From the NCBI GenBank assembly GCA_050946935.1, contig JBMNVR010000009.1, forward strand, positions 1 to 64,000: a DNA stretch of 64,000 nucleotides, read 5' to 3'. Made by a program: the position numbers and the translations under genes. The notes under the pieces were generated by a model, which saw only the letters and a list, made by a program, of their open reading frames with translations, was not told the origin of the DNA and made no database searches. Origin of the DNA: UQRS01 sp050946935. Lineage in GTDB: Bacteria; Bacillota; Clostridia; Oscillospirales; Acutalibacteraceae. Shown here in pieces: positions 35,497 to 44,216 of the stretch (position 1 is the stretch's first letter; the number at the start of each line of letters is the position of its first letter).

Positions 35497-35517
35497 CCCG
35501 CGCGAACCGTGATCGCC

Positions 35518-35564
35518 GCCGAACCCGAAAAGACCTTCCTGCGCTTTTCGGGTTCGGCTTTTTT
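35518..35564 (+). terminator. Terminator of the sugar transferase gene
   Basis: Perfect 15-bp stem GCCGAACCCGAAAAG / CTTTTCGGGTTCGGC followed by TTTTTT. Confidence 0.9.
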
Positions 35565-35757
35565 GCGCTTACCGGCGGCTGCGAGATGGGAAACAAAGGG
35601 CTGTGCAAATCCAAAAAATGGAAACGACTCAGCTCCACACAGTTTAAATTTAACAAACCGTTCAAACCGCCTTCCCCCTTCAGCGAACCCTTCTGAAAAA
35701 ACTTTGGATTACAGAAATTTCATATAAACTTTAAACAATTCTTAAGCGGATAAAGAC

Positions 35758-35786
35758 TGTACAAATGCCATATAATGGGATATAAT
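35758..35786 (+). promoter_or_regulatory. Promoter of uppP
   Basis: TGTACA at 35758-35763, 17-base spacer, TATAAT at 35781-35786; a second TATAAT lies at 35771. It leaves a leader of about 150 bases in which no known riboswitch is recognised. The rest of 35565-35942 is empty. Confidence 0.5.
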
Positions 35787-35942
35787 AAGGGGCGGTTACA
35801 TTTGAACGCCGGATGTGCGGCGAGACCTGCGTTCCGCCGCATATCCGGTCAAACACCGTGCGTTTGCGTGCTCGCCGTTTTCCGCCGGTCACGGGCTGCT
35901 ATTTCTGCCACTGTGCAAATTTCCGGAATAAGGAGTGTTTTT

Positions 35943-36779
35943 ATGTTGGATATTTTAATCGCCGCGCTTTTCGGACTGGTAGAGGGGATCACCGAATGGC
36001 TTCCCATCTCCAGCACGGGGCATATGATCCTGCTGAACGATCTTATCAGCATGAATGTATCGGAAAAATTCTGGGACATGTTCCTGGTTGTCATCCAGCT
36101 CGGCGCCATTTTGGCTGTCGTCCTCCTTTTCTGGAACCGGCTTTTTCCTTTTGGAAAAGAGAAAAACGGCAGCATCGTGGTGAAGAAAGATATCTTCTCC
36201 CTCTGGGGGAAAATCATTGCCGCCTGCCTGCCCGCCGCGGTTATCGGCCTGTTGTTTGACGAGTATTTCGAGGCGCTCTTCTACAACAAATGGACGGTCG
36301 CCATTATGCTGATTCTGGTCGGCATTCTCTTTATCCTGCTGGAAAACCGGAACAAAGGCAAGCTGCCGACCGTGGCCAGCACGGCGGAGATCACCTACAA
36401 AGCCGCGCTGATTATCGGCCTGTTCCAGCTTGTCGCCGCGATTTTCCCCGGCACCTCCCGTTCGGGGGCAACCATCCTCGGCGGCCTGATGATCGGGCTC
36501 TCGCGCAAAACCGCGGCGGATTTCACCTTCTTTCTCGCCGTGCCGGTCATGTTCGGCGCCAGCCTTCTGAAAATCGTAAAATTCGGATTCGGCTTTACCG
36601 GACTGGAGCTGGCCATTCTGTTGGTCGGTATGGCGGTCGCTTTCATCGTATCCGTGCTGGCCATCAAATTTCTGCTCGGCTATATCAAAAAGCACGATTT
36701 CAAGGTTTTCGGCTGGTATCGGATCGCGCTTGGCATTCTGGTGTTGGGCGTCGGTATGTTTCAAGCGATCGGGGCATAA
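35943..36779 (+). CDS. uppP: Undecaprenyl-diphosphatase
   Basis: 278 residues from ATG 35943 (AAGGAG 8 bases upstream); a longer frame upstream is not needed. BacA/UppP family: multi-helix membrane protein with the two catalytic loops GLVEGITEWLPISSTGHMIL near the N-terminus and FPGTSRSGATILGGLMIGLSRKTAA in the middle. Dephosphorylates undecaprenyl diphosphate so the lipid carrier can be reused in cell-wall synthesis; over-expression gives bacitracin tolerance in other species. Terminator directly follows. Confidence 0.96.
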   Translation: MLDILIAALFGLVEGITEWLPISSTGHMILLNDLISMNVSEKFWDMFLVVIQLGAILAVVLLFWNRLFPFGKEKNGSIVVKKDIFSLWGKIIAACLPAAVIGLLFDEYFEALFYNKWTVAIMLILVGILFILLENRNKGKLPTVASTAEITYKAALIIGLFQLVAAIFPGTSRSGATILGGLMIGLSRKTAADFTFFLAVPVMFGASLLKIVKFGFGFTGLELAILLVGMAVAFIVSVLAIKFLLGYIKKHDFKVFGWYRIALGILVLGVGMFQAIGA

Positions 36780-36833
36780 GGGCGGCGCCGCGCCGAGGAA
36801 TGACGCGGTTCTGATTCTAAATGGATAACAAAA

Positions 36834-36876
36834 AAAGACTTTCCGGGGCTATTTCCCGGAAAGTCTTTGTATTTTT
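36834..36876. terminator. Bidirectional terminator between uppP and spo0A
   Basis: Perfect 14-bp stem AAAGACTTTCCGGG / CCCGGAAAGTCTTT, with T-runs on both strands. Confidence 0.85.
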
Positions 36877-36912
36877 TAAATGCATGGAGAAGGACGCCGG
36901 CACACCCGACCG

Positions 36913-37680
36913 CTAATTCATCTTCAGACGAAGACGAAGCTTATCTGCAATCATGGCGATAAACTCGCTGTTGGTCGGCTTGCCACGGCCATTATGTATC
37001 GTATAACCAAAATAGGAGTTAAGCACGTCCACATCTCCGCGATCCCAGGCGACCTCGATCGCGTGGCGAATCGCCCGCTCTACCCTGGATGAGGTGGTTG
37101 AAAACTTTTTGGCCACGGTCGGATAAAGCAGCTTGGTGACCGAGTTGATGATCTGACTGTCGTTGACGGCGAGGGTAATTGCCTCCCGCAGATAATGGTA
37201 TCCCTTGATATGCGCCAGCACGCCGATCTGATGAATGATGTCGGTAATCATCAGCTCAAGGTCGGCGTCGTCCGCCTTGCCCGCTCCGGCAAGATTCATA
37301 TTCCTCCAGCCCGAAAGCTGGATAATCCGCTCGGCCAGGACGCTGGTATCAAAGGGTTTGAGAAAATAATAGGAAGCGCCGGCGGAGAGTGTCTCCATTT
37401 CAAGCTTGGGATTATCAAAGCTGGACATGGCCATAAGCATCGGCCGATGGGTTTTGTCCAGCTTCTCCATCGAAGCGAGCACGCCAAGCACATCCAGGCC
37501 CGGCATAAACACATCGGCCAGAACAACGTCGGGATTTCCCGATTTGATTTCGCTGACCAGCTTCACGCCGTCCTTGGCACAAAGCGCGACGTCCATTCCA
37601 TAGCTCTTGAGAGTATGGGCACAACTGTGCCCAAATTCCGTACTGTCATCCGCGATAATTACTTTCAGCTTCTTTTCCAT
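36913..37680 (-). CDS. spo0A: Sporulation master response regulator Spo0A
   Basis: 255 residues. Receiver domain 1-125 with acidic pocket D11-D12, phosphoacceptor D56 (VVLADVFMPG) and a conserved Lys (FLKPFD). The C-terminal Spo0A DNA-binding domain (about 145-255) includes the recognition region SSRVERAIRHAIEVAW and SYFGYTIHNGRGKPTNSEFIA. Controls entry into sporulation. It lies just downstream of spoIVB, the order seen across Bacillota. RBS GGAGGAAG precedes ATG 37680. Confidence 0.98.
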   Translation of the reverse strand: MEKKLKVIIADDSTEFGHSCAHTLKSYGMDVALCAKDGVKLVSEIKSGNPDVVLADVFMPGLDVLGVLASMEKLDKTHRPMLMAMSSFDNPKLEMETLSAGASYYFLKPFDTSVLAERIIQLSGWRNMNLAGAGKADDADLELMITDIIHQIGVLAHIKGYHYLREAITLAVNDSQIINSVTKLLYPTVAKKFSTTSSRVERAIRHAIEVAWDRGDVDVLNSYFGYTIHNGRGKPTNSEFIAMIADKLRLRLKMN

Positions 37681-37713
37681 TTTACTTCCTCCATCTACGT
37701 CAATTTATGGAGG

Positions 37714-37742
37714 ATTATATCACAGGCATCGTGACCTTACAA
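37714..37742 (-). promoter_or_regulatory. SigA promoter of spo0A
   Basis: Minus strand TTGTAA (37742-37737), 17-base spacer, TATAAT (37719-37714), 34 bases from the start codon. A TGTCGAA box (Spo0A consensus) lies about 155 bases upstream of the gene at 37841-37835, inside the spoIVB 3' end. Confidence 0.6.
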
Positions 37743-37807
37743 GATGAAAAATGTAAATTTTTGGAAATTGTATTCTTTTCGGAGAAATTCCCAAAATTTT
37801 ACAAACA

Positions 37808-39055
37808 TCATGATACATTTTGCTTAACAGATTCTTCGACAGACAGCGCGGTATTATACATGGTCTCGGCGAAAATTGCGTAGCCTCGCTCCGGTTCGCC
37901 AATAAACACATGCGTAATTGCGCCAATTAATTTACCGCCCTGCAAAATGGGGCTTCCGCTCATACCCTGCACGATGCCGCCGCATTTTGAAAGAAGCTCG
38001 GGGTCGGTGACCTTAACGATCATATTCTGGGTTAAATTGTCGTCGTTAAAATGCACTTTTTCTATTTCGCATTTATAGCTTTTCGGCGATTCGCCGTCGA
38101 GCGTACAGAGAATCTCCGCCTGGCCTGTCTGGACTTCTTGTTTCATGGCGATTCGCACCAGGCTGTTGCCGTCGCCGTTTGCCGAAACCGCACCGTAAAT
38201 GCCCGTTTCACCGTTAATCAGAAGGTTGCCGATGGATTGCCCGGTAAAGCGCCCGCGAAGCTCTCCGGGCGAGCCGCTGACGCTTTTTTCGATTCCAAAG
38301 ATTTCGGCGCTGACCATCTCTCCGGTAGAGAGCGGCAGCAGCTTGTCCGTGTCCACATCACAGATGCCGTGTCCCAAGCCGGCGGCAATACCGAGCGAGG
38401 GGCTGTAAAAGGTCAGCGTGCCGATCCCGGCTGAGCTGTCCCGCACCCAGACGCCAGCCTTGTACCGCCCTTCGCTTTCCGAAAAAGCCGGCGTCAGGGT
38501 AAGGGTAAGCGCCGCGTCTCCCCGCACCAGCTCCACCGCAACCGACCGGCCGCCACAGCTTTCTATTTTTTCGGCAATATCGGCATTGGAGGTCACGGCC
38601 TCGCCGGCGATGCTTTTGATATTGTCCCCTTCTTCGATCCCGGCAATCTTTGCCGGTGTGACTCCGCCCTCAGCCGCGTCGACCTCGCTGAAACCGACGA
38701 CGATGACCCCTTCGGTATAGATTTTTACCCCAAATGGCGCGCCCGACGGCGCAACATACAGCTCGTCGACCACCTCAACCGAAGCGGACTTCAGCGGAAA
38801 AACGCCAAACAGCCGCAGCTCTACCGCATAGCTTTCCCCGCTGCTTTGCGAAACGGCGGCGCTGTTTTTCTCCTTCGCGTCGGCATAGACCGCCTGCACC
38901 GCGCCGGCCGCGCCGATCTCGAGCGTCTGGCCTTCGACCACCTGATAGCGATCGGGCAACCGTCCGTCCAAAACCGCCGTCCCGGCAAACAACAGGGTGC
39001 AGAGCATACCAAGCGAAACGGTCAAAAATTTTACGCTTTTTCGAATACCTCTCAT
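37808..39055 (-). CDS. spoIVB: SpoIVB peptidase
   Basis: 415 residues. One N-terminal membrane/signal segment (about 8-30), a PDZ domain (about 105-190, GFSEVDAAEGG ... GIEEGDNIKSIAG), and the SpoIVB (S55) serine protease domain with GLGHGICDVDT and the nucleophile Ser in QGMSGSPILQGGKLIGAI. It is secreted from the forespore into the intermembrane space and triggers sigma-K activation in Bacillus; in clostridia lacking that checkpoint its job can differ. GGGAGGAGAGG stands before ATG 39055. Confidence 0.97.
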   Translation of the reverse strand: MRGIRKSVKFLTVSLGMLCTLLFAGTAVLDGRLPDRYQVVEGQTLEIGAAGAVQAVYADAKEKNSAAVSQSSGESYAVELRLFGVFPLKSASVEVVDELYVAPSGAPFGVKIYTEGVIVVGFSEVDAAEGGVTPAKIAGIEEGDNIKSIAGEAVTSNADIAEKIESCGGRSVAVELVRGDAALTLTLTPAFSESEGRYKAGVWVRDSSAGIGTLTFYSPSLGIAAGLGHGICDVDTDKLLPLSTGEMVSAEIFGIEKSVSGSPGELRGRFTGQSIGNLLINGETGIYGAVSANGDGNSLVRIAMKQEVQTGQAEILCTLDGESPKSYKCEIEKVHFNDDNLTQNMIVKVTDPELLSKCGGIVQGMSGSPILQGGKLIGAITHVFIGEPERGYAIFAETMYNTALSVEESVKQNVS

Positions 39056-39206
39056 ACCTCTCCTCCCACATTCGGCCTGCTTTAATAGAATGACCGAACG
39101 GCGGCGGTATGCTCGTGGGAAAAAGTATTATTCAGGGAAAAAAGCTGCCCATATGTTTTACCAATTCCCGCGGACAAGGGCCAAACAGATATTCGGCTTT
39201 GTTCAA

Positions 39207-39512
39207 TCAATATTTACCGTTCGGGGAGCTGCGGAAAGCATTTCCAAAAAAACCGCGTTTGCCCGGCCGCGGCGGCAGCTCGCATCCCACCAGCACGGTG
39301 TCGGCACCGATCACCTCGATATCGCACCAGGGGATAACGATATCCTCCTCCCGCCCGAGAAGGCCAAAGCAGCGCCGCCTCCCAAAAATGACGATGGAAA
39401 CCAATTTCCCGTTGCAGGTATCCACCTCGACGTCGCAGATATAGCCGATCACACAACCGCTTTTGATGGAAACGACCTGTTTGTCACGAAGATCTTCGAT
39501 TCTGCAGCACAT
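39207..39512 (-). CDS. ymxH: YlmC/YmxH-family sporulation protein (PRC barrel)
   Basis: 101 residues from ATG 39512. The upstream in-frame GTG at 39521 is rejected because AAAGGG lies 9 bases before the ATG and overlaps nothing usable for the GTG. The sequence RIEDLRDKQVVSI ... GYICDVEVD ... IPWCDIEVIGADTVLV is a single PRC-barrel domain as in YlmC/YmxH proteins, conserved in endospore formers but of unknown function. Between spoIVB and sigG, and probably under sporulation control; a TGTCGAA box lies at 39531-39525. Confidence 0.88.
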   Translation of the reverse strand: MCCRIEDLRDKQVVSIKSGCVIGYICDVEVDTCNGKLVSIVIFGRRRCFGLLGREEDIVIPWCDIEVIGADTVLVGCELPPRPGKRGFFGNAFRSSPNGKY

Positions 39513-39637
39513 ACAATCCACCCTTTCGACAAAGAATATAAAGGGAAGGCCGCGCCGGCAAACGCAGCCCAGCGCCGGCGGCCGGTCTCCGGCCTCGACG
39601 CCGGTTATAGAATTGTATGCGAAATTTCGCGAATGGA

Positions 39638-40405
39638 TTACTTTTCCTTGATCCGGTCGATCGCCCCTTTTTCAAGACGGCTGACCTGCGCCTGGCTGAT
39701 ACCGATCTCCTTCGCCACCTCCATCTGGGTTTTCCCCTGCAAAAATCGAAGGTTCAAAATCATTTTTTCCCGGTCGGAGAGGGCGGCAACCGTCTCTTTC
39801 AGCGCGATCTCGTCCAGCCAGTTGGACTCGTCATTATTATCCCCCACCTGATCGAGGACATACAGGGTGTCTCCCCCTTCGGAATAAACCGGCTCGTAAA
39901 GAGAAATCGGCTCGACGATGCTTTCAAGCGCCATTACGACTTCTTCCTTCGGGATGTCCAGTTCGCGGGCGATTTCCTCCACCGTGGGATCCTTCTGGTT
40001 TTTGGTCATCAGCCGCTCCTTGGCCTGCATGGCGCGATAGGCCGTATCCTTGACCGACCGGCTGACCCGGATGGAGTTGTAATCCCGCAGATACCGCCGA
40101 ACCTCCCCCAAAATCATAGGCACCGCGTAGGTGGAAAATCGCACCATTTGATTGATGTCAAAATTGTCGATGGATTTAATCAGTCCGATACAGCCCACCT
40201 GAAACAGGTCGTCCGGATTCTCCCCACGGGAGGAAAACCGCTGGATCACGCTCAGCACAAGACGCAGGTTGCCGTTGATCAGTTCCTCTCGGGCCGCCTT
40301 ATCGCCCGCCTTGACCCGTTTCAGCAGCTCGGTTTTTTCCCGTTCGGTCAGCACCGGCAGCTTTGAGGTATTTACGCCGCAGATTTCCACCTTGCTGTAT
40401 CCCAC
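39638..40405 (-). CDS. sigG: RNA polymerase forespore sigma factor G
   Basis: 255 residues. The N-terminus KVEICGVNTSKLPVL is nearly identical to Bacillus SigG. Regions 2 (LRLVLSVIQRFSSRGENPDDLFQVGCIGLIKSIDNF, RFSTYAVPMILGEVRRYLRD), 3 and 4 (LSDREKMILNLRFLQGKTQMEVAKEIGISQAQVSRLE) are complete. Directs late forespore transcription. GTG 40405 is the start, with GGAGG 6 bases upstream. Unlike Bacillus, no spoIIGA-sigE precedes it here. A perfect TGTCGAA box lies about 90 bases upstream (40501-40495). Confidence 0.97.
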   Translation of the reverse strand: MGYSKVEICGVNTSKLPVLTEREKTELLKRVKAGDKAAREELINGNLRLVLSVIQRFSSRGENPDDLFQVGCIGLIKSIDNFDINQMVRFSTYAVPMILGEVRRYLRDYNSIRVSRSVKDTAYRAMQAKERLMTKNQKDPTVEEIARELDIPKEEVVMALESIVEPISLYEPVYSEGGDTLYVLDQVGDNNDESNWLDEIALKETVAALSDREKMILNLRFLQGKTQMEVAKEIGISQAQVSRLEKGAIDRIKEK

Positions 40406-40494
40406 GCTACCGCCTCCGTTTTTACTCTGGTAATAAAATTATTACCCCAAAGGCGGCGGCTCATTCTTTATGCCGGATCAAAAAAATTTTTTAT

Positions 40495-40501
40495 TTCGAC
40501 A
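40495..40501 (-). promoter_or_regulatory. Candidate Spo0A box upstream of sigG
   Basis: Exact TGTCGAA on the minus strand about 90 bases before the sigG start. A 7-base match is weak alone, but two other exact copies lie near spo0A and ymxH. Confidence 0.35.
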
Positions 40502-40600
40502 AATTTTTCTTGCATTCGCCCGATCGGATATGTTAAGCGTGCCTTTCCGAACGCCACCGGCGCGGCGGCCCTTGTCGGGGCATAATTAGGGGCGTGATTA

Positions 40601-40636
40601 AAAATCCCCCGCGGCTGTCGCCGCGGGGGATTTTAG
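40601..40636 (-). terminator. Terminator of the six-hairpin-like glycosidase gene
   Basis: Perfect 15-bp stem AAAATCCCCCGCGGC / GCCGCGGGGGATTTT with loop TGTC, 45 bases past the stop on the minus strand. Confidence 0.85.
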
Positions 40637-40680
40637 GATACCCGGCCGGGATACGCCGCCCGGGAAGATCCGTGTTGCGT

Positions 40681-43600
40681 TTAATCGGGCGACCCGTTTA
40701 CGATCTCCGACCGGAGCTCCACCACATCGGAGACGGTCAACGTATCGTTCCCATCCAGATCGCCGGCCTGCCGCTGTCGTTCGCCGTACTCGTCCTCTGT
40801 AATCGCCTGCCGCAGTCCGACCACGTCGGAGACAGTAAGCCTGCCGTCAAAATCCACATCTCCCTTTTGTACCGGCAGTACGTCGGTCACGGCCTCCCGC
40901 AGCTCGGTCCAGCACAGCGCAGCCTCCGCCTGCAGCAGGAGGGGATCGCCAACCGCCGTCTCGGCCGCCGACAGCGCGGCGTCCAAACGCGCTCTGCCCT
41001 CCGCAGTATAATCGGCCGTCTGCGCCCGGACAGCGCGATCCATCCACTTCCGGCAGGCGTCCATATCCGGCTCGACCTCAAGGGTCAGCTCGGGATAGAG
41101 GGTACACATGGCATACAACTGCCAGGAGGCGTGCTCCTGATTACCCGGATCGCTGTAGGCGATCACACCCGGCTCGAACTGGGTCCAGTTTTCAGTATAG
41201 AGGTTGCTGTCCGCCCGGTGGGCGAGCGAAAAACTGAGAAGCCGGGAAACCGTCTCCGCATCTCCCTGCTCGGCGGCGAACATAAGCTCCCAGGACCAGC
41301 CCTTGCCGATCACATGCGCTGAGGTGCCATTCCTGCCCTTGGAGGTATCCAGCCCCGTGCCCTCCGTGTTCAAAAATACGCAGGCATCCAGCATGGAATA
41401 GCCGTTATAGTCTACCGAGCCGAATTTCCGGTATTTTTCGAGCGTATGGTTCAAAATCTCTGTATTGGCCGCATGCCAGTTTGCCGCGATCGGGGCGAGG
41501 TTAACCCAGGAAAATCCGGGGATAAAGTAGTCTTCTCCGTTTTCCGTGACCATTTGCCCGAGCATCTCGGCATAGATTGTCTCTCCGTCAAAGGTGCAGA
41601 TCAGAGTTTTTTCAATGCCGGCGACCAGCCGCCTGTCCATTTCCGCCCAGAAAGAGGCATTTTCCGAATCACCGAAGGCCACGGCGATTTCGGCCATCTC
41701 ATACAGACTTTGAGAGGCAAAAACATTGGTGATGAGATCGTAGCCCTTGTGGTACTGGGTATTGCGTGTATGCTCGAAATGCGGGTTGTAGATCAGATCC
41801 ATAGCCTCATTGAACTGATCGTCCTCCTGCAAATAATAATTGCACAGCTTCGCAACCAGAGGGTAAGAGGCTTCCAGCCACGCATTGTACTGCGCGTTGC
41901 CGGCCGCCGCCTTATAAAACTGCACCCAGGCATAAGCCACCATATAGGTACAGTCAACCTGGCGCGCCGCATCGCAGGTCGGGGTCAGATAGGAGCGGTA
42001 TGCGGTAAAACTGAAATCACCGGCGACCGCCTCCTCCCGGCCGCCGCCGAGGCAGGAGGCAAAGCGGTCGGCATCGGCCGCGCCGAACCAGGTCAAACTG
42101 CCGGCCGGCGCGTCTTTTGCCGACAGGCGGAGGATATAGTTCCCCGCCGCGTTGGCGCGGCCGTCCAGCGGCAGGCCGAAGCGGAAGGTATAGCTCCCCT
42201 CGGTCCCGATCTTTTTCAGCGGCAGCCTATCCGTGGCGACCAGGATGCGTTCCGTTCCGATCTGTTTATAAAGCGCCGCGGAAAGTACCCCATCCGTGTC
42301 AACCGCCCGGCCCAGCCGCACCTGAACCGCCGTGATAGTCTCCTCTGAATAGGTCGGGATCTCCTGCTCGGCAAAGGTTTCCCCACCGAACGCAGCCAGC
42401 GCTCCGGTCTGCCGCACCGGCTCAATGGAAAAACTTGCGGTCGTCGGCACCCACTCGTCTCCGTCAAAAGCAAAGCAGTTGCCTGCAATATCTTCCTGCG
42501 TTGAGAGGAGTGCGACCTCCCCCGGCGCACCGTCGGTTTGCACAACCAGGCAATAGTCTGAATCGGCCGGGATGTCGGCCGGCTGCTCAAACGAGAGGGT
42601 GTAGACACTCTCCCCCGTCCGGTCGATTGCCGCCTCCGACACGGCGAGCGGCTCGCCGTTCAGGCTCTCCCGCAGCTCGGCGCGCAGCGTCCCGCCGGCC
42701 TGCGCCGCACGCAGAGAAAGCTTTACCCCGGTCAGCTTTCCGGCGACGGCGAACCGGAATTTCCGTGCGGCCGGCTGTCCGGCAACGGAGACGTATGGCT
42801 CCACCACAAACGCCGTCGTTTTTTCGTCGGTATACCAGCCGCCGTAGGCCTGCTGATCGTAATTGAGGGCGGAATAGCCATCGACCGCTCCGCTTCCCTT
42901 CCAGGCCACCCTGCCGCAGTCCTCAGGCACGGAAAGCTCAAGATAATAGCGTTTTCCCGCCTCAACCTGCACCGGCTGATCAAACACCAGCCGCCGCCAG
43001 CCATCGGTTTCCTCCCCGAGGGAAAAGGTCTGCTCCGCCACCGCGGACGCGTCGTTTTGATAGTCCTCCAGAATCCGAACGGTCACACGGTCGGTATCCC
43101 CGGTGCTGGTCAAATACGCACACACTGAGCCAATCGCGGTGAATGCAGCGGTAAAGGGCTGCGCCGCCTTGTTGTTCGGCTCGTTTAACAAATAGAGTTC
43201 GTGATCAGCCTGTTTTTGGGAAAACACGCCGGAAATCGGCGTCTCTTCCTCCGACAGCATCTCAAACGCCGTGATATCTCCGGTTCCGGTGCGCCAGCCG
43301 CCATCAGCCACAAGGTCATAGTTGATCGACTGAAAATCTCCGCCTGCGCTGATCCCGGTCCAAACCACCCTGCCCGAGTCCTCGGCCGAGACCTCAAGAT
43401 AATAGAGGCGGTTCGGGGACAGCTCAACCGGCCGGTCAAACAAGATGGTCTGCCAACCGCTGGGGTTCTCTCCAAACGTGTAGTCGGCAGAGGCCACAAG
43501 GGTGGTCGGATCGCGGTAGTCGGTTAAAATCCGAACGACCACCCGATCGGTATCATATGTCTTTTTCAGATTCAGCCGTACCCCGGTGACACTGCCGTAC

Positions 43601-44112
43601 GGTACGGCAAAGGGCTGCACGCCCTTGTTGTTGGGGGCGTTCAGCAGGTAGAGGTCGCGGTTTGACGCAGTCTGGGCGTAAAACGCTTCGGTAGCCGACG
43701 CATGGACTGGATCGCCCAGATAATCATTGCCGTACGCCTCGTCCTGCAAATTGTCAAGGATGTGAGCCATGAACCCGCAGCCGTACCACTGGTTATAGGT
43801 CAGCAGGTAGTTGAGCAGCCGCTGCGCGCTGTCGAGATCCCCAAACTTCAGCATGGCCATCGCGTCGATCGCACTGTCCCGCGGGAACATGCCCGGATAC
43901 GTCCCGGTGACCGAGGTGGCGGAATACCCGCGGCTGGTGATCCGGCCGCTCAAATTTAAATAGGTGTTTTTATGCATACTGACCATTTCTTCGGTAAGCG
44001 GCATAAGCGTTTCCTCCTTTTCTGTCGTCTGCGCCGCAGCCGGCGCAGGACCGGACAAGAGCATGGCTATAGACAGCGCAACGCATCCGGTTTTCAACCA
44101 CTGTTTTTTCAT
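40681..44112 (-). CDS. Secreted six-hairpin-like glycosidase with inserted beta modules and dockerin
   Basis: 1,143 residues with a signal peptide (residues 1-28). Residues 40-125 look like the first helices of an (alpha/alpha)6 glycosidase (GTYPGMFPRDSAIDAMAMLKFGD; RD at 78-79). Residues about 150-700 are beta modules, including a clear internal duplication (about 152-290 and 305-440, both opening LYLLN-PNNK and containing TDRVVVRIL or TDRVTVRIL). Helical-toroid sequence then resumes (about 707-1030: CTYMVAYAWVQFYKAA, YNPHFEHTRNTQYHKGYD, WSWELMFAAEQGD). A helical linker and two-repeat dockerin (1082-1143) end the protein. The catalytic toroid therefore seems interrupted by about 550 residues. 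Family and substrate unknown. It may be co-transcribed with the PIG-L gene 104 bases upstream. Confidence 0.75.
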   Translation of the reverse strand: MKKQWLKTGCVALSIAMLLSGPAPAAAQTTEKEETLMPLTEEMVSMHKNTYLNLSGRITSRGYSATSVTGTYPGMFPRDSAIDAMAMLKFGDLDSAQRLLNYLLTYNQWYGCGFMAHILDNLQDEAYGNDYLGDPVHASATEAFYAQTASNRDLYLLNAPNNKGVQPFAVPYGSVTGVRLNLKKTYDTDRVVVRILTDYRDPTTLVASADYTFGENPSGWQTILFDRPVELSPNRLYYLEVSAEDSGRVVWTGISAGGDFQSINYDLVADGGWRTGTGDITAFEMLSEEETPISGVFSQKQADHELYLLNEPNNKAAQPFTAAFTAIGSVCAYLTSTGDTDRVTVRILEDYQNDASAVAEQTFSLGEETDGWRRLVFDQPVQVEAGKRYYLELSVPEDCGRVAWKGSGAVDGYSALNYDQQAYGGWYTDEKTTAFVVEPYVSVAGQPAARKFRFAVAGKLTGVKLSLRAAQAGGTLRAELRESLNGEPLAVSEAAIDRTGESVYTLSFEQPADIPADSDYCLVVQTDGAPGEVALLSTQEDIAGNCFAFDGDEWVPTTASFSIEPVRQTGALAAFGGETFAEQEIPTYSEETITAVQVRLGRAVDTDGVLSAALYKQIGTERILVATDRLPLKKIGTEGSYTFRFGLPLDGRANAAGNYILRLSAKDAPAGSLTWFGAADADRFASCLGGGREEAVAGDFSFTAYRSYLTPTCDAARQVDCTYMVAYAWVQFYKAAAGNAQYNAWLEASYPLVAKLCNYYLQEDDQFNEAMDLIYNPHFEHTRNTQYHKGYDLITNVFASQSLYEMAEIAVAFGDSENASFWAEMDRRLVAGIEKTLICTFDGETIYAEMLGQMVTENGEDYFIPGFSWVNLAPIAANWHAANTEILNHTLEKYRKFGSVDYNGYSMLDACVFLNTEGTGLDTSKGRNGTSAHVIGKGWSWELMFAAEQGDAETVSRLLSFSLAHRADSNLYTENWTQFEPGVIAYSDPGNQEHASWQLYAMCTLYPELTLEVEPDMDACRKWMDRAVRAQTADYTAEGRARLDAALSAAETAVGDPLLLQAEAALCWTELREAVTDVLPVQKGDVDFDGRLTVSDVVGLRQAITEDEYGERQRQAGDLDGNDTLTVSDVVELRSEIVNGSPD

Positions 44113-44216
44113 AAAACGACCCCTTTCTTATGATCCGGGTGAAACGCCCGGCTTTTCCAAAATACACGCACCCTGCGCCAAAAGGGCGAAGAGGGCCCGG
44201 CATCCGACAGCCAGCC

